Shown here: positions 1 to 9,097 of the stretch, piece by piece | How the letters are laid out: each line of letters opens with the position of its first letter | How positions within the stretch are numbered: the first letter of the stretch is position 1 | Assembly: GCF_013423785.1 (NCBI RefSeq) | Contig: NZ_CP058952.1 | Location: forward strand, 186,001-250,000 | DNA: 64,000 bases | Source: Chitinibacter fontanus | Lineage (GTDB): Bacteria; Pseudomonadota; Gammaproteobacteria; Burkholderiales; Chitinibacteraceae | Direction: 5' to 3' | Made by a program: the position numbers and the translations under genes | Notes under the pieces: model-generated | The model's database searches: none | Told to the model about the DNA's origin: nothing | The model's input: only the letters and a program-made list of their open reading frames with translations

Positions 1-546
1 AATGTGCCGGGCAAATCGCAAATTGGCTATGATTTTGATGCGATGGATACGCTGCTCGCCGAAGTCTCATCGGGCTATCAGCGCCCATTTGGCGTCAAAT
101 TGCCCCCGTATTTTGATATGGCGCACTTTGATGAAGCGGCTGAAATTCTCAATCGCTATCCATTAGTGGCCTTTGTGACCTGCATTAACTCGATTGGCAA
201 CGCACTGGTCATTGATATCGACAGCGAAACCACACTAATCAAACCGAAAGACGGCTTTGGTGGCTTGGGCGGCGATTATGTATTGCCAACCGCGCTGGCG
301 AACGTCAACGCGTTTTACCGTCGTTGCCCGGAAAAAACCATCATCGGCTGCGGCGGCGTGAAATCGGGCACCGAAGCCTTCTTGCACTTATTAGCTGGCG
401 CGACGCTAGTGCAAATTGGTACGAGTTTGTATGAAGAAGGCCCGGGCATTTTCCCGCGCGTGCTCGACGAATTGGCTGCGATTATGGACGATAAAGGCTA
501 TAAAACCATCGCCGACTTCCGTGGCAAGTTGAAAACCATCGCCTAA
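1..546 (+). CDS. pyrD: Dihydroorotate dehydrogenase, class 1A type (3' part, cut by window edge)
   Basis: Oxidises dihydroorotate to orotate in pyrimidine synthesis. The reading frame is open from base 1, so the gene begins upstream; the first visible residues (NVPGK) lie just after the position where the class 1A active-site cysteine would be expected. Visible motifs fit the cytosolic, fumarate-linked class 1A family: GVKLPPYFD (substrate/FMN lysine), [17 protein letters not shown], and the C-terminal FMN phosphate-binding GCGGVKSG and GATLVQIGT. The class 2 N-terminal membrane helix cannot be assessed because the start is missing. Family assignment is from motif recognition; it ends at a strong shared terminator facing the glycosylase gene. 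Confidence 0.85.
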   Translation, partial: NVPGKSQIGYDFDAMDTLLAEVSSGYQRPFGVKLPPYFDMAHFDEAAEILNRYPLVAFVTCINSIGNALVIDIDSETTLIKPKDGFGGLGGDYVLPTALANVNAFYRRCPEKTIIGCGGVKSGTEAFLHLLAGATLVQIGTSLYEEGPGIFPRVLDELAAIMDDKGYKTIADFRGKLKTIA

Positions 547-565
547 TTAACGTTGCCTGAAATAC

Positions 566-597
566 AAAAAGCCGTCACATTGATTGACGGCTTTTTT
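566..597. terminator. Bidirectional rho-independent terminator
   Basis: Perfect 7-bp stem GCCGTCA/TGACGGC (571-577 with 585-591) flanked by an A-run on the left and a T-run on the right. It sits between the convergent pyrD and glycosylase genes and can serve both strands. Confidence 0.85.
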
Positions 598-598
598 A

Positions 599-1231
599 TT
601 AGTATTCCACTGGAACTGGATCAAGGCTACGCCATAAATACCACGTCGCCACTGAGCACCATGGCTGCCACAGCTGAGCGAGTTGTTTTAGCTCGGCGCG
701 CGGTTTGCGCTCGCCATTGTGATAATGCTCGGCGATGCCGCGAATGAGGCCAATATCGTCGAGCGGCAGCACATTGGGGCGGGCAAGATAAAAAATCAGG
801 AACATTTCGGCCGTCCAGCGGCCGATGCCGCGGATCGACACCAGCTCTTTGATTACCGCTTCATCATCCCAAGCGAGCCAAGCAGTCGGGTCAAGTCGAC
901 CTTCAACATGATGGCGCGCTAAATCGCTGAGATACTCGACTTTACGTTGCGTCAAGCCGCACGCGCGCAGTGCATCCACATCGGTGGCTAACACCGCTGC
1001 ACTGCTCACTTCACCTAAGCAAGCCACCAGCCGATTCCAGATTGAATCGGCGGCTTTCACCGAAATTTGCTGGCCCACAATCGAGCGCGCCAGCGTATGA
1101 AAAGCATCGCCACGCGTGCGCAAGCTGACATCAGGGTATTGCGCGATCAGCTGCGCCATCACCGGATCGGCCACGGCTAATTCCAGCGTGGCCTGCGACC
1201 AGTAATCGGGTTTATCGAGCGGAGGAGTCAA
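599..1231 (-). CDS. DNA-3-methyladenine glycosylase II family (HhH-GPD)
   Basis: Base-excision repair glycosylase that would remove alkylated purines. The helix-hairpin-helix is visible as SIRGIGRWTAEMFL (about residues 132-145) followed by LPLDDIGL, which carries the catalytic aspartate (about residue 158/159) of the HhH-GPD superfamily. At 210 residues it is the short bacterial form without the extra N-terminal domain of E. coli AlkA, and there is no C-terminal Fe-S cysteine cluster, which argues against MutY/Nth. The only start in a sensible place is TTG at 1231 with a weak Shine-Dalgarno. It lies 15 bp after pmbA on the same strand and is probably co-transcribed. Confidence 0.85.
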   Translation of the reverse strand: MTPPLDKPDYWSQATLELAVADPVMAQLIAQYPDVSLRTRGDAFHTLARSIVGQQISVKAADSIWNRLVACLGEVSSAAVLATDVDALRACGLTQRKVEYLSDLARHHVEGRLDPTAWLAWDDEAVIKELVSIRGIGRWTAEMFLIFYLARPNVLPLDDIGLIRGIAEHYHNGERKPRAELKQLAQLWQPWCSVATWYLWRSLDPVPVEY

Positions 1232-1246
1232 TGCGCTATCAGCCTA

Positions 1247-2578
1247 TTAATCGCCAGCGACGGTCATGCGTTCAATCAAAATCGCGCCGACCTTGCGGCT
1301 GCTGGAAGCAAGTGCATCGTCACCAATTGCAACGATGCGCTGGTACATCTCGCGTAAATTGCCTGCAATGGTGATTTCTTCAACCGGATATTGAATCACG
1401 CCGTTCTCAACCCAGAAACCGGCCGCGCCGCGTGAGTAATCACCGGTCACCATATTGATGCCATGACCGAGCAATTCGGTCACCAGCAGACCGGTGCCCA
1501 TTTTGGCCAACAGGCTGCTTGCGACATCAGTTGGCGCAACAAATAAATTATGCGGGCCACCGGCATTACCAGTTGTATCCATCCCCAGCTTGCGTGCAGA
1601 ATAGCTTCCAAGGAAATACCCCTGCTGAACGCCTTTGTCGACAACCGTACGCGCCGACGTGGCTACGCCTTCGGCATCAAACGCGCCGCTGGCAAAACCA
1701 CGTGGCGTGAATGGATCTTCAGTAATCGTCACACACGGCGCAAATACCGGCTGACCCAAGCTATCGACGAGGAAACTTGATTTGCGATACAAGCTGCTGC
1801 CCGATACCGCACTCACCCAATGCCCAATCAGCGAACTGGCGACGCTGGCTTCAAACAGCACCGGATATTCACCGGTTTTCAGGCGGCGCGCGCCCAGACG
1901 GCGCACGGTGCGCTCGCCGGCTTTGCGGCCCACGGCGGCGGCGGCTTCCAAATTGCTGGCTGCGCGGGCGGCGGTATACCAGTAATCGCGCTGCATGCCG
2001 CTATCGTCTTCGGCAATGACTGCAGCCGATACGCTATAGCGCGTGCTAGTGCCCGCGCCGATAAAGCCTTGCGAATTGCCATACACCCAGCGCGAAGCCG
2101 ACGTTGATACCGTTGCGCCATCCGAATTATCAATCCGCTCGTCCACCGCCAGCGCGGCCTGCTCGCATTCGCGCGCCAATTCAATCGCGTTTTCGACCGA
2201 CAAATCCCACGGATGATACAAATCCAGATCGGGGAACACGGTACACAGCCGTTTAGGGTCGGCTTGACCGGCAAATTCATCGGCGGCGGTGTATTTGGCA
2301 ATCGCCAGCGCGGCTTTTACCGTATCGGCGAGCGCCTGCGGCGAAAAATCGCTACTGCTAGCATGGCCTTTTTGTTGCCCCAGATAAACGGTAACGCTAA
2401 CCCCTTTATCGCGGTTGTATTCAATGGTTTCGACTTCATCCAGTCGCACCGAAACGTTTTGTCCTGAGCCTTCGGAAACTTCCACATCGCAGGCGCTGGC
2501 CCCTTGCTGCTTGGCGATATCTAACACCTGACTGGCCAATTGACGCAAAGCGCTTTCGCTAAAACTGAATTCAGACAC
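1247..2578 (-). CDS. pmbA: Metalloprotease PmbA/TldE
   Basis: Partner subunit of the TldD/TldE zinc protease, which degrades unfolded peptides and matures small peptides. The 443-residue length and the architecture match PmbA: N-terminal domain with VETIEYNRDKGVSVTVY, central SNSQGF-like segment (YGNSQGF), and C-terminal GVQQGYFLGSYSARKLG and SRGAAGFWVENG motifs. TldE lacks the zinc-binding HExxxH of TldD, and none is seen here. tldD is not in this window. It is divergent from darP with 125 bp between starts, an arrangement common in proteobacteria. ATG start at 2578. Confidence 0.93.
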   Translation of the reverse strand: MSEFSFSESALRQLASQVLDIAKQQGASACDVEVSEGSGQNVSVRLDEVETIEYNRDKGVSVTVYLGQQKGHASSSDFSPQALADTVKAALAIAKYTAADEFAGQADPKRLCTVFPDLDLYHPWDLSVENAIELARECEQAALAVDERIDNSDGATVSTSASRWVYGNSQGFIGAGTSTRYSVSAAVIAEDDSGMQRDYWYTAARAASNLEAAAAVGRKAGERTVRRLGARRLKTGEYPVLFEASVASSLIGHWVSAVSGSSLYRKSSFLVDSLGQPVFAPCVTITEDPFTPRGFASGAFDAEGVATSARTVVDKGVQQGYFLGSYSARKLGMDTTGNAGGPHNLFVAPTDVASSLLAKMGTGLLVTELLGHGINMVTGDYSRGAAGFWVENGVIQYPVEEITIAGNLREMYQRIVAIGDDALASSSRKVGAILIERMTVAGD

Positions 2579-2703
2579 GTATTTAAGTTCCGTTGGATAA
2601 ATTGGAAAAAGTAATGGCTGGCTCGTAAATTGCAGCAGTGAGCAAGAAGCTTGAGCCCAAGTTTGTTATCATACTGCTTTTGCACCGGCGTTAGATACCC
2701 TAT

Positions 2704-3273
2704 ATGGCCAAACCACAACACGACGATGAAATTGAAGGCGTCAGTAAATCTCAATTAAAGCGCGAAGCCGCAGCACTGCAAGAGCTAGGCGCTACGCTGA
2801 TGACCTACAGCGCCAAACAACTGGCACCGCTCAATTTGCCTGAAAAACTCGTCGATGCCCTGAACGAAGGCCGACGGATTACCGCCAATGGCGCTACCGC
2901 TCGTCATAAACAATACATTGGTAAATTGATGCGCGATGTAGATCCTGCGCCGATTTATGCATTTTTAGATGCGCTCAATGGCGACTCGGATAAACACACT
3001 GCGTGGCTGCATCAGGTCGAGCGCCTGCGTGAAAAGCTTTTGGTCGACAGTAAAGCGGTTGAGCAATTTATTGCCGATTTCCCCGACGTGGATATTCAGC
3101 ACTTGCGCCAGCTGATTCGCAACGCAATCAAAGAGCGCCAAGCGCAGGAAAGTGGCAAACACATGCCACCTAAAGCGTTCCGTGAATTATTCCAGCTGAT
3201 CAAATCGCATATCAAAGAGCCGGCGCTGCCGAGTTTGAGCGACAGCAACGACGCAGAGGACGACGAAGAATGA
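2704..3273 (+). CDS. darP: Ribosome-associated protein DarP (YjgA, DUF615)
   Basis: Small protein that binds late 50S precursors and helps ribosome assembly. The 189-residue sequence has the family signature: SKSQLKREAAALQELG near the N terminus, the basic ARHKQYIGKLMR segment mid-protein, and LRQLIRNA/AFRELFQLIK in the C-terminal helical half, ending in an acidic tail (DAEDDEE). Divergent from pmbA and overlapping the next gene by 4 bp (ATGA), so translation of the HAD phosphatase is likely coupled to it. Confidence 0.92.
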   Translation: MAKPQHDDEIEGVSKSQLKREAAALQELGATLMTYSAKQLAPLNLPEKLVDALNEGRRITANGATARHKQYIGKLMRDVDPAPIYAFLDALNGDSDKHTAWLHQVERLREKLLVDSKAVEQFIADFPDVDIQHLRQLIRNAIKERQAQESGKHMPPKAFRELFQLIKSHIKEPALPSLSDSNDAEDDEE

Positions 3274-3914
3274 GCATTGCCGTGAAGGGTCTGTTGTTTG
3301 ACATGGATGGTACTTTGGTTGATTCACGATCATGTATCGAGCTGCTATGGCGCAACTGGGCCTCACGGCACAATCTCAACTTCGCCGAAATCCAGGCCGT
3401 GATGCACGGCCGCCGTGGCATTGAAACCATCCAAATCGTTGCGCCGCATCTCGACGCGCAAACCGAGGTCGAGCTGCTGCTCGCCGAAGAAGCGCTAATG
3501 CTCGAAGGCATCGTTGCGATTGAAGGCGCGCAGGAATTACTCAGCAGCCTAGACCCCAATCAATGGGCAGTCGTTACCTCGGCTCCGCGCGATCTGGCCT
3601 TGGCCAAGCTCGCCTTTGCGGGCTTACCGCTGCCGACGCACATTGTTGGCGCAGACGATGTAAAGGATGGCAAACCGCACCCAGCCCCCTTTCAAATGGG
3701 CGCAGCCAAACTGGGGCTCACCGCTGATCAATGTTTAGCGTTTGAAGACGCCAGCGCAGGCATTCAGTCTGCGCACAGCGCTGGCGCGCAAGTGTGCTTG
3801 GTCAGCGCCGCTGGCGGCAAAGACACAACCGGTCTGGCGCAATGGCAAATCAACCATTTTGCCCAAGTGCAGATCGAGCAAAACAACGGCACTTTGAACG
3901 TAAAAATCAAATGA
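3270..3914 (+). CDS. HAD-superfamily phosphatase, YfbT/sugar-phosphatase-like
   Basis: Haloacid dehalogenase-type phosphohydrolase of subfamily IA. Motif I FDMDGTLVDS supplies the nucleophile and acid/base aspartates near the N terminus; motif II VVTSAP, motif III lysine in DGKPHPAPF and motif IV FEDASAGIQSA are all intact. The helical cap (about residues 17-85) and the TSAPRDLALAKL segment resemble bacterial sugar phosphatases such as HxpA/YfbT; the true substrate is not readable. Overlaps darP upstream and mog downstream by 4 bp each, forming a tight three-gene run. Confidence 0.85.
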   Translation: MSIAVKGLLFDMDGTLVDSRSCIELLWRNWASRHNLNFAEIQAVMHGRRGIETIQIVAPHLDAQTEVELLLAEEALMLEGIVAIEGAQELLSSLDPNQWAVVTSAPRDLALAKLAFAGLPLPTHIVGADDVKDGKPHPAPFQMGAAKLGLTADQCLAFEDASAGIQSAHSAGAQVCLVSAAGGKDTTGLAQWQINHFAQVQIEQNNGTLNVKIK

Positions 3915-4507
3915 CAACGCAAACTGAAGTTTTAAAAATTGGTCTAGTATCGGTGTCTGACCGCGCCAGCAGTGGCGTGTACGAAGACAAAGGCATTCCG
4001 GCACTGCAAGAGTGGCTAAGCCAAGCAATCTCAAGTCCATTTGAAATCGTCAGCCGCTTAATTGCTGACGAGCAGCCGACGATTGAGGCGACGCTGATTG
4101 ATCTGGTCGATCAACAACAATGCCATTTGGTGCTAACTACAGGTGGCACAGGCCCAGCCAAACGAGATGTGACGCCCGACGCGACGCTGGCGATTGCCGA
4201 GCGCGAAATGCCCGGCTTTGGCGAGCAAATGCGCCAGATCAGCTTGCACTACGTACCCACCGCGATTTTATCGCGCCAAGTGGGCGTAATTCGCGGCAGC
4301 AGCCTGATTTTAAATCTGCCCGGCCAACCTAAATCGATTAAAGAAACACTCGAAGGCGTTAAAGACGCCGATGGCAAAGTACTAGTTCACGGCATTTTCG
4401 CCTCGGTGCCCTACTGCATCCAGCTACTCGAAGGCCCTTACGTTGAAACGCACAGCGCCGTTGTCGCGGCGTTTCGCCCCAAAGCAACGATTCTCCCGCA
4501 GGCATAA
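3911..4507 (+). CDS. mog: Molybdopterin adenylyltransferase (Mog/MoaB family)
   Basis: Adenylates molybdopterin before molybdate insertion. The start ATG at 3911 overlaps the preceding stop (ATGA); longer in-frame starts would run inside the HAD gene. The 198-residue product shows GLVSVSDRAS at the N terminus, the MPT-binding TTGGTGPAKRDVTPDATL loop and the GSSLILNLPGQPKS substrate motif typical of E. coli MogA, including the extended C-terminal region. The gene ends only 8 bp before a palindromic repeat (4516-4600) that may act at the 3' end of the transcript. Confidence 0.9.
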   Translation: MTTQTEVLKIGLVSVSDRASSGVYEDKGIPALQEWLSQAISSPFEIVSRLIADEQPTIEATLIDLVDQQQCHLVLTTGGTGPAKRDVTPDATLAIAEREMPGFGEQMRQISLHYVPTAILSRQVGVIRGSSLILNLPGQPKSIKETLEGVKDADGKVLVHGIFASVPYCIQLLEGPYVETHSAVVAAFRPKATILPQA

Positions 4508-4515
4508 ATAATCGC

Positions 4516-4600
4516 GCAAAAACTCGCCAGCAAGGCAGCGAAGCCGTAGGCAGTACAAGCAGTACGACAAGGCAAGCTAACGATGCTGGAGAATTTTTGC
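4516..4600. repeat. Imperfect palindromic dispersed repeat, copy 1 (family R1)
   Basis: An 85-bp element with near-perfect inverted ends: GCAAAAACTCGCCAGCA at the left and the complement of GCAAAAATTCTCCAGCA at the right, and a GTACAAGCAGTAC centre. A second copy lies at 55440-55523 in the opposite orientation. The ends differ between copies but still pair within each copy, which points to selection on a folded form. Confidence 0.75.
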
Positions 4601-4624
4601 TTAAGACCGAAGAAGAGATTAAAG

Positions 4625-5296
4625 ATGAGCAATCTACTACCCTGTGTCGAAATCGAAACTGGCGCCAACCCGAGCGCCGCAGTGATCTGGCTGCACGGTC
4701 TGGGCGCCGATGGCAACGACTTTGCGCCGATTGTGCCCGAATTAGGTCTACCCGCCAATTTAGCTGTACGCTTTGTTTTCCCGCACGCGCCGACGATGCC
4801 GATCACCTGCAACAATGGCTATGTGATGCGCGCTTGGTACGACATCGTTCATTTTGACCAAATCAGCCGCCAAGCCGATGTGAACGGCGTAAAACAAAGC
4901 GTGCAATATGTGCGAGATTTAATCGCCGACCAAAACGCTAAAGGCATACCCACCAGCCGTATCATTCTGGCGGGCTTTTCCCAAGGCGGCGCAATCGCCT
5001 ATACCGCCGGTCTAACTCACCCCGATGCGCTAGCTGGCATCGTGTGTTTGTCGACCTATCTGCCAGCCGAAGAATTGCTGAGCAAAGATACCATCGCCAA
5101 CAACCAAGCCACCCCGCTGCTGGCGGCCCACGGCAGCCACGACCCAGTGGTCGGCATTAGCTTGGGCGAAAAAGCCAAGCAATACGTCGTAGACTTGGGC
5201 GTGAATGTGACATGGCAAACCTACCCCATCCAGCATTCGGTCTGCCTACCGGAGATTCAGCTGATTGGACAGTTCATTAAACAGCAGCTAGCTTAA
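4625..5296 (+). CDS. Alpha/beta-hydrolase, carboxylesterase/phospholipase family
   Basis: Serine esterase of the PF02230 type, related to Pseudomonas carboxylesterase and acyl-protein thioesterases. Visible: oxyanion-region WLHGLGADGNDF, nucleophile GFSQGG, acid in HGSHDPVV and catalytic His in YPIQHSVC. The length of 223 residues is standard. ATG at 4625 is chosen because homology begins there and the frame upstream runs into repeat R1. There is no signal peptide, so it should be cytosolic. It ends just before a strong terminator shared with the convergent gene. Confidence 0.88.
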   Translation: MSNLLPCVEIETGANPSAAVIWLHGLGADGNDFAPIVPELGLPANLAVRFVFPHAPTMPITCNNGYVMRAWYDIVHFDQISRQADVNGVKQSVQYVRDLIADQNAKGIPTSRIILAGFSQGGAIAYTAGLTHPDALAGIVCLSTYLPAEELLSKDTIANNQATPLLAAHGSHDPVVGISLGEKAKQYVVDLGVNVTWQTYPIQHSVCLPEIQLIGQFIKQQLA

Positions 5297-5299
5297 GAA

Positions 5300-5334
5300 C
5301 ATAAAAAACGGCGCAAAAAGCGCCGTTTTTTATG
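5300..5334. terminator. Bidirectional rho-independent terminator
   Basis: A 15-bp perfect stem (5300-5314 with 5320-5334) ending in ACGGCGC/GCGCCGT, a 5-nt A loop, and A/T runs inside the stem. Located between convergent genes. Confidence 0.9.
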
Positions 5335-5343
5335 TGGCTATGA

Positions 5344-7059
5344 TCAATTTTCTTGCCGTAGTACGTTCACAGCCACCCAAATCCAATCTACGCCTTTTTC
5401 TAGCACCAAGCCCAAACTAACTGAAAAACGCTTATCACGCGCACGAATCTGATAGATTTTATCTAGGCCATAATCAGCAGAATGCATAATTAATGTATTC
5501 ACACTTTTACCATCGATTTGATGCGGCACATAGAGCGCTGTTTTTACATTTGGCAATTCTAAACCGCCGGTAAACCCCAACTCGGTAACCGTCATGTTCT
5601 CAATGCGATCATTTTGTTCCGAATGCATGCCCACCATTACGGGGGTCGAGGTTAGTATCTGAATGCCAGCAGAAATCTCGTCATCATTGAGGCGAGCGAT
5701 CCTGCGCAGTACACCAATCTGCCAGTTCTCGCTATTGCTCAAACGCATACCTAGCAACACATTAGGGCGAATCCATTCATTTTCCGAGAAGCGCAAAATG
5801 GCGCCAAAACCACCATTGCTTTCATTATCAATGGCCCACGTTTGCCAATCGGTCTGCTTTTTATTGACGACGTATGGATTGCTAGCTGCAGCGCTCTTTT
5901 GCTTGGTTCTCGATGAAACAAAGCCATACAGTCGCATGTCCATGATTTCATCGTAATCAATTTGATCTTTTGCTTCGCGCCCTTGACGCATAAATTTATC
6001 GTTATCTTCTTTGATAAAACCACAAATGCGGTCTAAGCCATGAATAATATCCGCAGCTTTGGTGACTTTGGTACGTTCACTCCGCTTGACCTGACTATTG
6101 CGCATGCTCATGGTCCAGAACACATCGAGATGCTTGAGTAACTCTGAAACTGCTGGTCCACGTGCATCTGGCCCCAAGTCGAGCGAGGCATAGCTTGCCC
6201 CAGTCATCAAGCGCCCCAAGATTTCCTGCACCTGATTCACTAGATCGTTCAGACCCCAGTATCGATATGGCTCCCCCATCAACTCTGGGTTAATTTTTTG
6301 TGCACCTTGCGACTCTTGCAAGTTCACGCAAAAATGATGACGGTCTTCCATATATTTGCGGGATATCTGGATCAGTTTCGACCATTTCTCCAGCCAGAAA
6401 TCCACCATATCAATTTGTCTTACCGACAAATTATTATTCGCCAAGGTATTGAGCATCAGCATCTGAATATATTCATCCGCACAGGACGATATTTCTTCAG
6501 AAATTGCGGGATACAGAGAAAATGGATTGCTATCAAAACCACCAATTTCAGACAGGCGATATAGCTGATGAGCAGCAGTCCAGATTTTAGGCGGCACCCG
6601 TTCAAAGCGGAAATAGTGCCATTTCGCTTGAATCGACAAGTAGCGCAAGCTACGCGCCAAAACCACAGGCATTAATGGTGCAAACTGTTTCTGCAAGGCT
6701 TCATTAGATTCGGCCTGAACAAAACGCTGGTAGGCATCCACCATATCGTGCGAATAGGTCACGATGTCCTTCCAGAGCTTTTGCTCGATCTCTTTGGACA
6801 TGCGCGGATTAGAGACATATTGATAACGAACGGCATCAAATGCTTCTTGCACGTGCTCGTCGATCAACATTAATGCTTGCAGACTATCAAAAGTTACCGC
6901 TTGGTTGCCAGCAACAAAATCACTGACAATGCCATGCACCTTGGCACTGCGCGTCGCAGGGTCGACCATATCCAGATTTTTACACCACTGTGTGGCTGAT
7001 TTGATATTAGCCAGTGGTGATTTTTCTTTGGAAAACAATGATGAAATGCGATCAAGCAT
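5344..7059 (-). CDS. Uncharacterised 571-residue protein with a PilZ-like segment
   Basis: Not recognised as a named family. No signal peptide or membrane helix is evident. About 400 residues look mainly helical (for example MSKEIEQKLWKDIVTYSHDM). From about residue 412 the pattern NESNGGFGAILRF, then VLLGMRL, WQIGVLRRIARL and SAGIQIL resembles the beta-barrel of PilZ domains, including a match to the [DN]xSxxG half of the c-di-GMP motif; the RxxxR half is not clear (RTKQK upstream). It could be a c-di-GMP-responsive protein, but this is inference. It follows the SpoIIAA-like gene by 31 bp and is probably in the same operon. Confidence 0.55.
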   Translation of the reverse strand: MLDRISSLFSKEKSPLANIKSATQWCKNLDMVDPATRSAKVHGIVSDFVAGNQAVTFDSLQALMLIDEHVQEAFDAVRYQYVSNPRMSKEIEQKLWKDIVTYSHDMVDAYQRFVQAESNEALQKQFAPLMPVVLARSLRYLSIQAKWHYFRFERVPPKIWTAAHQLYRLSEIGGFDSNPFSLYPAISEEISSCADEYIQMLMLNTLANNNLSVRQIDMVDFWLEKWSKLIQISRKYMEDRHHFCVNLQESQGAQKINPELMGEPYRYWGLNDLVNQVQEILGRLMTGASYASLDLGPDARGPAVSELLKHLDVFWTMSMRNSQVKRSERTKVTKAADIIHGLDRICGFIKEDNDKFMRQGREAKDQIDYDEIMDMRLYGFVSSRTKQKSAAASNPYVVNKKQTDWQTWAIDNESNGGFGAILRFSENEWIRPNVLLGMRLSNSENWQIGVLRRIARLNDDEISAGIQILTSTPVMVGMHSEQNDRIENMTVTELGFTGGLELPNVKTALYVPHQIDGKSVNTLIMHSADYGLDKIYQIRARDKRFSVSLGLVLEKGVDWIWVAVNVLRQEN

Positions 7060-7090
7060 GCTAAATCCAGCCTAAATTTGAGCAATCGTA

Positions 7091-7462
7091 TTATTCGATA
7101 ATTTCGCTAGCCTGTGCTGGTTCCGAAAACCAATCTACAGCGTCGGCGACCGCGTCAAAGACCATTACATTGGCATCAGCAATTGCGCGGCTAATCCAGA
7201 CCGACCAAACCACCCATTGATCATCGCTAACCACGGCGATCTTTTCAAAATCCTGCGTGTGTTTTTTGGCAAAGCTCAGTTCTTCCCATGCCATGTCCAG
7301 CGTGTAGCCTGTCATTTCCGATAGATCAAACAGCAAACGCGTAGGGCCATGGAAACTGATGTCATATACTACGTTGTCTTCAAACTCTTTGTAATCTTGT
7401 AACGTAAATTGCCCAAAGATCACAACATGAATATAGTTTGCTTCGTGTGAAATGCTGATCAT
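7091..7462 (-). CDS. SpoIIAA/STAS-like small protein
   Basis: A 123-residue protein whose pattern matches the SpoIIAA-like (DUF3478) fold: a short N-terminal strand pair (YIHVVIFGQF), LLFDLSEMTGY, a helix, then KIAVVSDDQWVVW and a C-terminal AVADAVDWFSE helix. Proteins of this fold often bind lipids or act as protein-interaction modules; no phosphorylatable serine of the anti-sigma-antagonist type is obvious. The start at 7462 has a strong GAGGAG ribosome-binding site. It is first in a two-gene operon with the 571-residue protein, suggesting a shared role that the sequence does not reveal. Confidence 0.65.
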   Translation of the reverse strand: MISISHEANYIHVVIFGQFTLQDYKEFEDNVVYDISFHGPTRLLFDLSEMTGYTLDMAWEELSFAKKHTQDFEKIAVVSDDQWVVWSVWISRAIADANVMVFDAVADAVDWFSEPAQASEIIE

Positions 7463-7545
7463 AGCGCCTCCTCAACGATGCACAACGCACCATTTGCCAC
7501 CTACTTTAAGATTAGAGCTAAATCAGCGCAAAACCTAAGCATTTT

Positions 7546-8286
7546 TTAGCTTACAGCTCGCGCTTGATACATAATCTGCTTCATCTCCCGCACCGCATTG
7601 TCCAAACCAACAAACAGCGCATGACCAATTAAAGCGTGGCCAATATTTAATTCTTCAATCTGCGGAATCTGCGCGATAGCCTGTACATTATGGTAATGCA
7701 AACCATGACCCGCATTGACCACCAGCCCTAAATCCGCAGCATATTGCGCTGCTTGCTGCACACGTTGCAGCTCATGCACCCGTTCAGCAGGTGTCGTGGC
7801 ATCTGCGTAACGACCGGTATGGATTTCAATAACTGGCGCACCTAGCTCGTGAGCTAATTTAATTTGCTCAAGGTCAGGATCAATAAAGATTGAGGTGCGA
7901 ATCCCTGCATCGCTCAATTTCTGAACAAACTGCCCAGTTATTTGTGCATACCGTTTTACGTCCAAACCGCCTTCAGTAGTGACTTCCTCACGACGCTCTG
8001 GCACCAAGCAAACATCGTGTGGCGCAACCTCAAGTGCGTGCGCCAGCATTTCCTCGGTCAGTGCCATCTCAAGATTCATGCGGGTTTGAATTACGGCACG
8101 AATCAAACGCACATCTTCATCCCGAATATGCCGACGATCTTCACGTAAATGTAGGGTAATTAAATCGGCACCTGCTTGCTCGGCCAATTGAGCCGCCAAG
8201 ACTGGGCTTGGATAAGCAGTACCACGGGCATTTCGAACCGTAGCAATGTGATCAATATTTACCCCAAGTTGAAGATGGCGCTTCAT
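7546..8286 (-). CDS. pdxJ: Pyridoxine 5'-phosphate synthase
   Basis: Condenses 3-amino-2-oxopropyl phosphate with deoxyxylulose 5-phosphate, the last ring-forming step of the DXP-dependent vitamin B6 pathway. The 246-residue TIM barrel begins [17 protein letters not shown], carries the substrate-binding [15 protein letters not shown] and [15 protein letters not shown], and ends with [10 protein letters not shown] and [10 protein letters not shown]. The ATG at 8286 is chosen because the family starts there; the longer open frame adds a cysteine-rich stretch not seen in PdxJ. Last gene of the rnc-era-recO-pdxJ series. Confidence 0.96.
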   Translation of the reverse strand: MKRHLQLGVNIDHIATVRNARGTAYPSPVLAAQLAEQAGADLITLHLREDRRHIRDEDVRLIRAVIQTRMNLEMALTEEMLAHALEVAPHDVCLVPERREEVTTEGGLDVKRYAQITGQFVQKLSDAGIRTSIFIDPDLEQIKLAHELGAPVIEIHTGRYADATTPAERVHELQRVQQAAQYAADLGLVVNAGHGLHYHNVQAIAQIPQIEELNIGHALIGHALFVGLDNAVREMKQIMYQARAVS

Positions 8287-8347
8287 AACTACCCCTATTA
8301 TGTATATACAGATACAACTCAGACAGCAAGCCGCCCAGAAACATACC

Positions 8348-9094
8348 CTAGATACGCTGTAAATCAAGTAATAGCTGCCGAGTATGCAATAACTTGTCAC
8401 CCAACACCGCAGCTAAGGATTGACGCATCCACACTTTAGCCCATGGCCACAAAGCTTCATCGTGCATCTGATCTTGTGCAAATTGTAAAATCAGAGCCCC
8501 CGGGCAGGCATCTGCAGCCTCACTTCGGTTAAATCCTTGCTGAGCCACAAAGTGATAATGATACTGCGGTTCAATCGCCAACCCGCCTTGTGCGGTTAAG
8601 GCCCATTCAACACCGAGGCCTAGCTCGCTAAGTAATGATTTTTCAAACAGTCTGAGCACCGGCTCTACCGCAGCCCCTTCTTTAGCAAGGCTCGACAGCG
8701 CTTTAATTGCGTCAAAATAGGCGACAAAAAGTTGCGGGTGAGGCTCTTCTTTTGGCAACAAATTTTGCAACAATTCATTCAAGTAAAACGCGCACAATAA
8801 GGGCAAACCAGTTAATTGCGGCAACCCAGGCTGCCACTGCGCAGCATGCAAGGTTTTTACTTCGCCTTGGCCGAACCAGGATAACAACAGAGGTTGAAAA
8901 CTCAGCAGCACACTGCGAATCTGCGAGCCTGGTCGCTGCACACCGCGGGCATAAATCGTCTGCCGGCCATGATCGCGAGTAAATACATCCAGTAAACGGC
9001 TAGTCTCACGATAGGCATATTGGTGCAACACAAATGCGGGGTGATCATTAATCCGATTTTTGACCACTCGTTCTTTTACTGCACCACGCGCCAT
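8348..9094 (-). CDS. recO: DNA repair protein RecO
   Basis: RecF-pathway mediator that anneals DNA and loads RecA on SSB-coated strands. The N-terminal OB-fold is visible as [23 protein letters not shown] followed in pieces by [10 protein letters not shown] and LLSFQPL, then the helical domain with [21 protein letters not shown]. At 248 residues it is normal length. No zinc cysteine cluster is seen, as in many proteobacterial RecO proteins. It starts 3 nt after the era stop, so it is co-transcribed and probably translationally coupled. Confidence 0.93.
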   Translation of the reverse strand: MARGAVKERVVKNRINDHPAFVLHQYAYRETSRLLDVFTRDHGRQTIYARGVQRPGSQIRSVLLSFQPLLLSWFGQGEVKTLHAAQWQPGLPQLTGLPLLCAFYLNELLQNLLPKEEPHPQLFVAYFDAIKALSSLAKEGAAVEPVLRLFEKSLLSELGLGVEWALTAQGGLAIEPQYHYHFVAQQGFNRSEAADACPGALILQFAQDQMHDEALWPWAKVWMRQSLAAVLGDKLLHTRQLLLDLQRI

Positions 9095-9097
9095 GAC

